DNA of 64,000 nucleotides. It comes from Leisingera daeponensis (GTDB lineage Bacteria > Pseudomonadota > Alphaproteobacteria > Rhodobacterales > Rhodobacteraceae). Below, one piece after another: positions 57,366-64,000 of the stretch. The notes below the pieces were generated by a model. The model worked only from the letters and a program-made list of their open reading frames with translations, did not search any database and was not told the origin of the DNA. The position numbers and the translations under genes were made by a program. The first letter of the stretch is position 1; every line of letters begins with the position of its first letter. The DNA is taken from the NCBI RefSeq assembly GCF_019801465.1, contig NZ_JAHVJA010000001.1:496001-560000 (forward strand), given 5' to 3'.

Positions 57366-57451
57366 GCCCAAGTGGCGGAATGGTAGACGCAGGGGATTCA
57401 AAATCCCCCGATGGCAACATCGTGAGAGTTCGAGTCTCTCCTTGGGCACCA
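57366..57451 (+). tRNA. tRNA-Leu (anticodon CAA)
   Basis: Acceptor GCCCAAG pairs with CTTGGGC; anticodon stem GGGGA/TCCCC encloses TTCAAAA (anticodon CAA); a long variable arm (CGATGGCAACATCG) marks a class II tRNA; T-loop TTCGAGT; CCA is encoded at 57449-57451. Confidence 0.97.
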
Positions 57452-57506
57452 CCGCAATCCCCTAAAAATCAGCGGCTTGCGTTGTGATGGTGGCGTGGAT
57501 CCGCCA

Positions 57507-58553
57507 TCAGCCCAATGTTTGCTCAAGCACGCGGAGCCAGTTTCCGTGGCAAAGTTTCGCCATTAGTTCGCGGCCGTAGCCGTGCGTCTGCATTGCCTTG
57601 CGCAATGCCGGCAGTCCCGCCACATCCTTTATCGCATCAGGCACCGTGGCCCCGTCGAAATCGGATCCCAGCCCAACACGGTCTTCCCCCAGGATATCGA
57701 TCAGATAGTCCAGGTGCTCAAGCATTCGTGCGAGAGGCGTGTCCGCCTTCATCCGGCCATCCTTGCGCAGGAAAGCTACAGCGAAGTTCAACCCGACGAT
57801 TCCATCACTGTCGCGAATGGCATGCAACTGCCGGTCGGTCAGGTTCCGGCTGTGCGGACAAAGCGCATGGGCGTTTGAGTGGGTCGCAACCAATGGTTTG
57901 GTGGAGTGCCTTGCAACATCCCAAAAACCAGCTTCATTCAGATGGGAGAGGTCAACCAGAATATTCATTTCATTGCACTTCTTAACCAGTCGCAGGCCAT
58001 CGGCCGTGAGCCCGGGGCCGGTGTCGGGGCCGGACGGGAAACGGAACGGAACGCCGTGTCCATAGATCGTCGGGCGGCTCCAGACCGGACCCAGCGAGCG
58101 AAGGCCTGCCGCGTGAAGAACCTCCAGAGTCTCAAAGTCGGGATCAATCGCCTCGGCGCCTTCCATGTGCATGACGGCTGCCATGACGCCGGTTTCCATT
58201 GCGGAGCGGACGTCAGAGGCCGACCGGCAGATTTTCAGCGCGCCTTGCCTTTCCAGGCTGATAAGGGTCGCCGCCTGAGCGAGCGCGGTCTGCATTGCCT
58301 GCGGCCAGGCCACCGCAGGCGGCAGCGGCAGATCGTAACTCTCTGGCATCATCTCTTCGAGGAAGGACGCGTCGCCGCTATCCGGAACGAAGATTGCAAA
58401 GAAGCCTCCGGCAAAACCGCCAGTTCGTGCTTTGATCAGGTCGACGTGGCGGCCGCCGGCCCCCATAAAACCGGCTTCACCAGCGGAAACGCTGCCGCAC
58501 TGGATTTGCAGAAGAAGGTCGTTGTGCCCGTCAAAGATCAGAGGGTGTTTCAT
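57507..58553 (-). CDS. Membrane dipeptidase family (M19) protein
   Basis: A 348-residue peptidase family M19 (renal dipeptidase-like) protein. Zinc ligands are His10 and Asp12 (FDGHNDLL), the MHMEGAEAID glutamate, and the histidines of VDLSHLNEAGFWD and VATHSNAHAL. No signal peptide is present, so it is cytoplasmic. Substrates are probably dipeptides, possibly unusual or D-containing ones. It is the last of the three-gene run mtnA, class II aldolase, dipeptidase. Confidence 0.9.
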   Translation of the reverse strand: MKHPLIFDGHNDLLLQIQCGSVSAGEAGFMGAGGRHVDLIKARTGGFAGGFFAIFVPDSGDASFLEEMMPESYDLPLPPAVAWPQAMQTALAQAATLISLERQGALKICRSASDVRSAMETGVMAAVMHMEGAEAIDPDFETLEVLHAAGLRSLGPVWSRPTIYGHGVPFRFPSGPDTGPGLTADGLRLVKKCNEMNILVDLSHLNEAGFWDVARHSTKPLVATHSNAHALCPHSRNLTDRQLHAIRDSDGIVGLNFAVAFLRKDGRMKADTPLARMLEHLDYLIDILGEDRVGLGSDFDGATVPDAIKDVAGLPALRKAMQTHGYGRELMAKLCHGNWLRVLEQTLG

Positions 58554-58581
58554 TCCTGCTCCGGTTTGCAGAGATGCAAAG

Positions 58582-59247
58582 TCAGCGGCTGTCCTTAAGG
58601 CCGTAGTCCTTAAATGCCGCCTTCACGTCCTCGATTTCGCTGTCGCTCAGGATATGCGGCTCTCCAATGGTCAAGCTCGCCATATAACTCTTTGCCAGAG
58701 TTTCTAATTCAAGCATTCGCCACATGGCGCGGGACAGGCTGTCTCCGGTGGCGACGGCACCATGATTTGCCATCAGGCAGGCACTGCGGTCCCGCAAAGC
58801 CCGGATGATATTGTCTGACAGCTTCTGGCTGCCGAACAGCGCGTAATCGGCAACGGGAACATCGCAGCCGCCAAAGGCCGCGACCATATAGTGGCAGGCC
58901 GGGATAGCCTGACGGTTCATTGCCAGCGCACTGCAATAAACGGGGTGGGCGTGCACGACCGCGTTCACTCCGGTTTTTTCCCGGAGGATCGCGAAATGAA
59001 AGGGCCATTCGGTTGAGGGCTTCCGTTGGCCATTCTTCGGCGGGCTCCCATCCAGCGGCAGCGCCACCAAGTCTTCGGGTGCCATCTTTTCGTAGGGCAG
59101 GCCCGAGGGGGTAATCAGCATTTGGTCCCCCGCGCGAACCGAGATGTTGCCAGATGTGCCCTGATTGATGCCGTGAGCATTCATTTCCAGACAGGCACGG
59201 ATGACCTCCTGGCGAAGCTCCAAGCAGTCCTGGTTCGGAGTTTTCAT
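58582..59247 (-). CDS. Class II aldolase (Ald2- or MtnB-like), next to mtnA
   Basis: A 221-residue class II aldolase/adducin family enzyme. NQGTSGNISVR, the acidic residue Glu80 (STEWPFH) and metal histidines His99, His101 (VHAHPVY) and His162 (ANHGAVATGDS) are all present. Beside mtnA it is probably either MtnB (a dehydratase) or an Ald2-type 5-(methylthio)ribulose-1-phosphate aldolase. The fuculose-aldolase-like STEWPFH and the lack of MtnC/D nearby favour Ald2, but this is inference. Confidence 0.8.
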   Translation of the reverse strand: MKTPNQDCLELRQEVIRACLEMNAHGINQGTSGNISVRAGDQMLITPSGLPYEKMAPEDLVALPLDGSPPKNGQRKPSTEWPFHFAILREKTGVNAVVHAHPVYCSALAMNRQAIPACHYMVAAFGGCDVPVADYALFGSQKLSDNIIRALRDRSACLMANHGAVATGDSLSRAMWRMLELETLAKSYMASLTIGEPHILSDSEIEDVKAAFKDYGLKDSR

Positions 59248-59263
59248 AGCCAAGTTTCCGGCA

Positions 59264-60370
59264 TCACGCGGGTTCCACAGAAGCCATGTCCGGAAACAGG
59301 CCTGCAAGGCCCTCCTCGGTCGCGGAACAGATGCCGCGCTCGGTTATCAGCCCGGTCACAAGCCGGTTCGGCGTCACGTCGAACGCCGGGTTGCCGCCGG
59401 GTGTGCCGTCTGGAGTGACCTGAACGTTTGCGATGCCGCCATATTCGGTCTTGCCTTGGACATGAGTGATCTCGCGCTCGCCGCGTTCCTCAATCGGGAT
59501 TCCGGAGATGCCATCAGACACCGTCCAGTCGATGGTCGGCGAGGGCAGGGCGACGTAGAAGGGCACCCCATTGTCCTTGGCGGCAAGCGCCTTCAGATAG
59601 GTGCCGATCTTGTTGCAGACGTCCCCTCGGCGGGTGGTGCGGTCGGTTCCGGTGATGACCAGATCGACCTGCCCGTGCTGCATCAGATGGCCGCCGGCGT
59701 TGTCGCTGATGTAGCTGTGGCTGATCCCATGGCTGCCCAGTTCCCAGGCGGTCAGCGCGCCCTGGTTGCGCGGGCGGGTTTCATCGACCCAGACATGAAT
59801 CGGGATGCCTGCTTCATGTGCCTGGTACATCGGGCTGGTCGCAGTGCCCCAGTCCACGGTAGCCAGCCAGCCTGCGTTGCAGTGGGTCAGCAGCCGGACC
59901 GGCTCACCTGCGGATTTGCCGGCAGCTATCTTCCGGATCAGGTCCAGTCCGTGGGCGCCGATGCTGCGGTTGATTTCAACATCTTCGTCAGCAATTTCAT
60001 GCGCAAGAGCCAGCGCGGCCGGGGCGCGCTGTTTTTGCTCGAGAGGCCGCAAATGAACGCGGCAGCGGTCCAGTGCCCAGCGCAGGTTTACCGCTGTCGG
60101 ACGGGTGGCATTGAGGAAGCCCCAGGCCTGATCCATGGCCGCATCAGACGGGTCCAACCGCATCGCCAAGGCCATCCCGTAGGCGGCGGTCGCCCCGATC
60201 AAAGGCGCGCCGCGCACCCGCATTTCGACAATGGCATCGGCAAAATCCTGCAGTGTAACAACCTGCTGTATGCGGAAGTCATGCGGAAGCCAGCGCTGGT
60301 CGATGATTTGCAGCGCGTCCCGATCGTGGTCCCACCACAGGGACCGGTAGTGCGTCCCGTCAACTTTCAT
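59264..60370 (-). CDS. mtnA: S-methyl-5-thioribose-1-phosphate isomerase
   Basis: A 368-residue MtnA, homologous to eIF2[19 protein letters not shown], catalytic Cys164 ([18 protein letters not shown]) and Asp243 ([13 protein letters not shown]) fit the family. It isomerises methylthioribose-1-phosphate, and in shunt pathways deoxyribose-type analogues, to the ribulose phosphate. The start at 60370 follows GGGAGG; the frame reaches back to 60466. It heads the operon with the class II aldolase 16 bases on. Confidence 0.93.
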   Translation of the reverse strand: MKVDGTHYRSLWWDHDRDALQIIDQRWLPHDFRIQQVVTLQDFADAIVEMRVRGAPLIGATAAYGMALAMRLDPSDAAMDQAWGFLNATRPTAVNLRWALDRCRVHLRPLEQKQRAPAALALAHEIADEDVEINRSIGAHGLDLIRKIAAGKSAGEPVRLLTHCNAGWLATVDWGTATSPMYQAHEAGIPIHVWVDETRPRNQGALTAWELGSHGISHSYISDNAGGHLMQHGQVDLVITGTDRTTRRGDVCNKIGTYLKALAAKDNGVPFYVALPSPTIDWTVSDGISGIPIEERGEREITHVQGKTEYGGIANVQVTPDGTPGGNPAFDVTPNRLVTGLITERGICSATEEGLAGLFPDMASVEPA

Positions 60371-60509
60371 CCGGCTGCCTCCCATGCGTTGCTGCGGCAC
60401 TGCGCAACCGGACAGGTGCGGTACGATCAACCTGCCCGGTGCGCTGCTGCCTCTGAGGCTACACAAACATCAAGCGCTAAAGACTTCAATGGCCTGCACA
60501 AGTGGCTTG

Positions 60510-61355
60510 TCACAGGTCGGCGGCAGAGAATGTGTCGCAAGCCTGAACTTCTCCGGTTTCAAAGCCGCGGGCGAACCAGGCCTGCCGCTGAGCGCTGGTG
60601 CCATGAGAAAACGTATGAGGCTGCGGCACCCGGCCGGCGTTGCGCTGCAGTGTGTCATCTCCGATCTGCTTTGCAGCGTTCATGGCCTCCTCGACATCAC
60701 CAGGTTCGAGCGTGCCCAGCGCGTCCTGCGCATACCGTGCCCAGATTCCGGAGAAGCAATCGGCCTGCAACTCGGTTCGGACAGAAATCGCATTGGATTC
60801 GACTTCGCTGACCTGAGCCCGGACCCGCTGGGTTTCTTGCAGGATGCCGAGCTCGTTCTGCACATGGTGAGCGACCTCATGTGCAACCACGTAAGCGGCC
60901 GCAAAGTCCCCCCGTGCCCCCAATCTCTGGCTTAGCGTAGTAAAGAACGATGTGTCGAGGTAAACTTTTTCGTCCAGCGGGCAATAGAACGGTCCCGTGG
61001 CCCCGGAAGCTCCGCCACAGGGGGATTGAGTGACCCCCTTGAACAGCACCAGAACTGCCGGGTCGTATTGGCGCCCAAGCTGTTGCTCAAATATCGACGC
61101 CCACACATCCTCGGTGTCGGCAAGGGCGACGCTGACGAATTCCGCGGCTTCCTGATCAGCTGCAGTGACCGGGGCCGGGCTGCCGGACTGCGGGGCAGTG
61201 CCTTGAAGCAACGGAGTCAGGTCCACTCCGAAGAAGGCGCCTGCGACAACAATCAGCAGGATGCCGGCGCCACCGATCCCCGCGCTTCTGCCGGACATCC
61301 GGCGGCCTCGCCGGTCTTCGATATTCCGGCTTCCCCGCCGCCCTCTCCAACGCAT
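60510..61355 (-). CDS. Neutral zinc metallopeptidase (YpfJ family)
   Basis: A 281-residue membrane-anchored peptidase: an Arg-rich cytoplasmic start, one helix at about 27-45, then a periplasmic domain with HEVAH (His159, Glu160, His163) and ELQADCFSG as third-ligand region. AAGGAGATCGAC precedes the ATG, which decides this start over the 34-residue longer frame. Substrate unknown. Confidence 0.9.
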   Translation of the reverse strand: MRWRGRRGSRNIEDRRGRRMSGRSAGIGGAGILLIVVAGAFFGVDLTPLLQGTAPQSGSPAPVTAADQEAAEFVSVALADTEDVWASIFEQQLGRQYDPAVLVLFKGVTQSPCGGASGATGPFYCPLDEKVYLDTSFFTTLSQRLGARGDFAAAYVVAHEVAHHVQNELGILQETQRVRAQVSEVESNAISVRTELQADCFSGIWARYAQDALGTLEPGDVEEAMNAAKQIGDDTLQRNAGRVPQPHTFSHGTSAQRQAWFARGFETGEVQACDTFSAADL

Positions 61356-61660
61356 GTCGATCTCCTTGCTTGCAAGCCAGGCGCCTTTGCCGGGACAAGG
61401 TAACTGCCCGGCACCTGATTTCAAATGCCGCAAGCTGTTTCTGTCCGTCTGCGCCATATCAGGAACGCTTCAATGCATCCCGCAGTTCCCGGGGTTCAAT
61501 GTAGGCGCGCGCTGCGGGCAGCGACGGAAGTTTCAGTCTGAAGCGTGTGCAGCTTGCAGATGTGCGCTGGAGAAGTATTCAATAGGGAAACGATTTCTTT
61601 ACCCGGCCGCAGGCTGGGCGCGGCTGCATGAAAAATTCGGTTTATTTGAAAGGCTCAGGA
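61356..61660. promoter_or_regulatory. Divergent intergenic region of ypfJ-like gene and RND operon
   Basis: No gene and no clear operator is visible in these 305 bases. It holds the promoters for both divergent transcripts. No TetR or MarR regulator gene accompanies the RND genes on this side. Confidence 0.5.
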
Positions 61661-62812
61661 ATGACGTGTTTTTGGAACAGGGGCCTGATCGGCCGCACTG
61701 CACTTGCGCTGATTGCGGCGGTTGGCCTGACAGCTGCTGACACAGCGTTTGCTCAGCAACAGGGCGCAGCCCCAAAGGTTTCGGTTGCTGAGGCGGAGAT
61801 TAAACCGGTCAAGGACACGGCAACCTTTATCGGCCGGGGCGAGGCAATCGATAAGGCCGATATTATGGCTAGGGTGAACGGCTATCTGGAAGAGGTTCTG
61901 GTCAAGGACGGCGCGGAAGTTGAAAAGGGCGACGTTCTGTTCCGGATCGAACGCAGCGCGTATGAGGCGGTGCTTGAAACCCGCAGGGCGGAACTTGCCC
62001 AGGCGGAGGCAAATCTGGAACTGGCCTCCCTGGAACTGGCCCGAAAGCAGGAGCTGTTTGAGCGCGGATCGGTCCCGGAAACGGATCGCGACACCGCCCG
62101 GGCCAATGAACTGGTGGCTGAGGCGCAGGTGCGGGCTGCCCGGGCCGCCATCCAGCAGGCCGAACTGGATCTGAGCTACACTGAGGTTCACGCGCCGTTT
62201 TCCGGCCGTGTCGGGCGGGTTGCAGTCAGCCTCGGCGATGTGGTCAGCCCCAATGGATCGCCCTTGGTCAACATCGTGCGCGAGGCGCCGGTCTATGTGT
62301 CTTTTTCGTTGAATGAAAAGCAGTTTGTGGAAATCCTCCAAAGTTTGGAGGCTGAGGGCATCGACCGTTCCGATACCGGGACTGCGCCGGAAGTTTTTGT
62401 GGTGCTGCCCAATGGTTCAGAGCTGGAAGAGAAGGGCCGGATTGCCTTTGCCGGCAATAGGGTAGACCCCGCGACCGGTGCCGTCACGGTGCGCGCAGAA
62501 TTCGAAAACAGCGGTCGGCTGATCCTGGACGGCGCTTTCCTGACCGTGGGCCTTCAGTCTCAGGAAGCGGTGGACCGCGTCATCATTAGCCAGGCGGCGA
62601 TCCAGCGAGATCAGCAGGGTCCGTTTGTTCTGGTCGTGGATGAGAACAATCAGGTGCAGCAGCGTTACATCGTGACTGGCGACGCGCAAGGCACCGGGAT
62701 CATTGTGCTCGACGGATTGATCAAAGGCGAGACCGTGGTGGTCGAAGGCCTGCAGAAAATCCGCCCAGGCGTCGAGGTGGACCCGGTCATGGCCGTGCAG
62801 GCTGGAGAATAA
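61661..62812 (+). CDS. RND efflux periplasmic adaptor subunit (MexA/AcrA type)
   Basis: A 383-residue membrane fusion protein: a signal segment (about 1-31, ending DTAFA), a lipoyl half (RVNGYLEEVLVKDGAEVEKG), a coiled-coil hairpin (about 90-150, ELAQAEANLELASLELARKQ), the second lipoyl half (VHAPFSGRVG) and beta-barrel domains. It links the inner-membrane pump to an outer-membrane channel. The start at 61661 follows AAAGG; the frame opens at 61628. The pump gene begins three bases after. Confidence 0.93.
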   Translation: MTCFWNRGLIGRTALALIAAVGLTAADTAFAQQQGAAPKVSVAEAEIKPVKDTATFIGRGEAIDKADIMARVNGYLEEVLVKDGAEVEKGDVLFRIERSAYEAVLETRRAELAQAEANLELASLELARKQELFERGSVPETDRDTARANELVAEAQVRAARAAIQQAELDLSYTEVHAPFSGRVGRVAVSLGDVVSPNGSPLVNIVREAPVYVSFSLNEKQFVEILQSLEAEGIDRSDTGTAPEVFVVLPNGSELEEKGRIAFAGNRVDPATGAVTVRAEFENSGRLILDGAFLTVGLQSQEAVDRVIISQAAIQRDQQGPFVLVVDENNQVQQRYIVTGDAQGTGIIVLDGLIKGETVVVEGLQKIRPGVEVDPVMAVQAGE

Positions 62813-62815
62813 GCA

Positions 62816-64000
62816 ATGTTTTCTTCCACCTTCATCAACCGGCCGAAGTTCGCAATCGTCATCTCCCTGGTGCTGACGGTAATGGGAGTGATCGGTTATT
62901 TCGCATTGCCGGTTGCGCAATTTCCGGAAATCACGCCCCCAGTGGTGAACGTCACCGCGAGTTACCCTGGCGCCAATGCCGAAACCGTCGAAAAGAGCGT
63001 CGCCGCACCGATCGAGGCGCAGGTCAACGGCGTGGACGGGATGCTCTACATGTCCTCGACCTCCGCTGACAACGGCAGCTATTCTCTCGCGGTTACATTC
63101 GAGGTCGGAACCGACCCGGATATCGCTTCGGTCAATGTGCAGAACCGCGTGGCGCAGGCGGTGGCTGCATTGCCCGCGGAGGTAACTGCCAACGGCGTCG
63201 TGACCCAGAAAAGCTCCACCAACATGCTGCTGGTGGCAGCCCTGACTTCGCCCAATGGCTCCTACGACAGCGTGTTCCTGTCTAACTATGCCGCGATCAA
63301 CATCAAGGATGCACTGGCGCGTGTCGGCGGAGTAGGCAAGGCAGATATCCTGACCAATTTCGAATACGCGATGCGGGTCTGGCTGGATCCAAACAAGATG
63401 GCAGGACTGGGTATTTCCCCCGGCGACGTGATAAGTGCCGTGCGGGAGCAAAACATCGAGGTATCGGCCGGGCAGGTGGGGGCTCCGCCGGTACCGGGTG
63501 ATCAGGTGTTTCAGTATACAATCAAATCCAAGGGCCGCCTGACCGAGGTCAGCGAGTTCAAGAATATCGTGATCCGAACCGGTGAAGGCGGCAGCACCGT
63601 TAGGCTTTCTGATATTGCCACGGTTGAGCTTGGAGCCTCGAACTATAGCGCATCAGGGTTTTATGACGGCGTGCCGTCCACCATTCTGGCAGTTTATCAG
63701 GCTCCCGGGGCCAATGCGCTGGCGGTGTCAGAGGCGGTTCTGGCGGAACTGGACCGGCTGTCAAATGATTTTCCGGAAGACGTCGCTTATTCGGTGCCGT
63801 TCAACACCACTGACTTCGTCGAGCAATCTCTGAACGATGTGATCTCCACTTTGATGATGACCTTTGTGCTGGTGATCTCGGTGGTGTTCATCTTTCTGGG
63901 ATCATTCCGCGCGACGATTATTCCGGCCGTGGCAATTCCGGTCTCGCTGATCGGCACCTTCGCCTTCCTGCTGGCGCTTGGCATGTCGCTCAACACCATC
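62816..64000 (+). CDS. RND multidrug efflux permease, AcrB/MexF type (5' part)
   Basis: The first 395 codons of an HAE1-family pump; the gene runs off the window. The start FINRPKFAIVISLVLTVMG is the first helix, then porter-domain sequence with ASYPGANAETVEKSVAAPIE and helices 2-3 beginning at TLMMTFVLVISVVFIFLG, LGSFRATIIPAVAIPVSLIG. It is a proton-driven drug exporter with the adaptor encoded just before. Substrates are unknown, and whether an outer-membrane channel gene follows cannot be seen. Confidence 0.93.
   Translation, partial: MFSSTFINRPKFAIVISLVLTVMGVIGYFALPVAQFPEITPPVVNVTASYPGANAETVEKSVAAPIEAQVNGVDGMLYMSSTSADNGSYSLAVTFEVGTDPDIASVNVQNRVAQAVAALPAEVTANGVVTQKSSTNMLLVAALTSPNGSYDSVFLSNYAAINIKDALARVGGVGKADILTNFEYAMRVWLDPNKMAGLGISPGDVISAVREQNIEVSAGQVGAPPVPGDQVFQYTIKSKGRLTEVSEFKNIVIRTGEGGSTVRLSDIATVELGASNYSASGFYDGVPSTILAVYQAPGANALAVSEAVLAELDRLSNDFPEDVAYSVPFNTTDFVEQSLNDVISTLMMTFVLVISVVFIFLGSFRATIIPAVAIPVSLIGTFAFLLALGMSLNTI

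Noticed and set aside
57366-57506. tRNA-Leu as an integration site
   Set aside because: No repeated tRNA 3' end, no integrase and no change in gene style nearby.
62417-63451. A 344-codon reverse-strand frame in the RND genes
   Set aside because: His-rich shadow of adaptor and pump genes with no domain.

Overview
The window is a high-GC, densely packed chromosomal segment from an alphaproteobacterium of the Roseobacter group (Rhodobacterales). The basis is the protein set: a YIP1-containing suf operon, class II DAHP synthase, CimA, long N-terminally extended PstC/PstA, an invasion-associated locus B homologue, and a tmpA-tmpB phosphonate cluster of the kind characterised in Leisingera caerulea. 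A Leisingera- or Phaeobacter-like genus is my inference. I see no integrase, transposase, prophage, CRISPR array or plasmid function, so this looks like core chromosome.

Layout. 1-5000: 3' part of a suf operon (sufB end, ybjQ-like gene, sufC, sufD, two YIP1-family membrane proteins, sufS) closed by a strong terminator. 5018-8394: reverse-strand tmpA-tmpB-allA-like operon for 2-trimethylaminoethylphosphonate breakdown with a divergent LysR regulator. 8426-17336: PilZ protein, tRNA-Arg(CCG), two murein enzymes, lpxD with a dedicated ACP and ketoacyl-ACP synthase, an IalB-like protein, a HerA-like ATPase and a small lipoprotein. 17528-22767: reverse-strand liv branched-chain amino acid ABC system. 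22957-29907: PQQ-type sugar dehydrogenase, GbdR-like regulator, class II DAHP synthase, PAS protein, yicC-gmk and a gamma-carbonic anhydrase. 30009-37492: complete phosphate regulon phoR-pstSCAB-phoU-phoB with a three-half-site Pho box upstream of pstS. 37550-39781: LysR and glutaryl-CoA dehydrogenase. 40421-41971: MttB-like methyltransferase. 42404-43735: two small beta-barrel proteins. 44040-52461: cysS, cimA, a squalene-synthase-fold protein, an MFS transporter, a DNA glycosylase, an esterase, a VOC protein, an RluE-like synthase and an HNH nuclease. 52657-56090: arginase/CtlX/ornithine cyclodeaminase operon with a divergent Lrp-type regulator. 56153-62812: dsbB, yqaA-like, tRNA-Leu(CAA), dipeptidase, class II aldolase, mtnA, zinc metallopeptidase and an RND adaptor. 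From 62816 an RND pump gene runs off the end.

Recurring themes are phosphorus (pst/pho, and a phosphonate route that releases phosphate), quaternary amines (tmpAB yields glycine betaine; a GbdR-like regulator and an MttB-like methyltransferase are also present), and nitrogen recovery from amino acids (liv, arginase-OCD, dipeptidase). The most interesting items are the unassigned third gene of the tmp cluster, a hairpin that buries the lpxD start, orphan palindromes at 39.8-40.2 kb, an mtnA/class II aldolase pair that suggests a DHAP-type salvage shunt, and a coupled ctlX-arginase-OCD operon. I did not find a clearly new multi-gene system; most of the window is recognisable metabolism.
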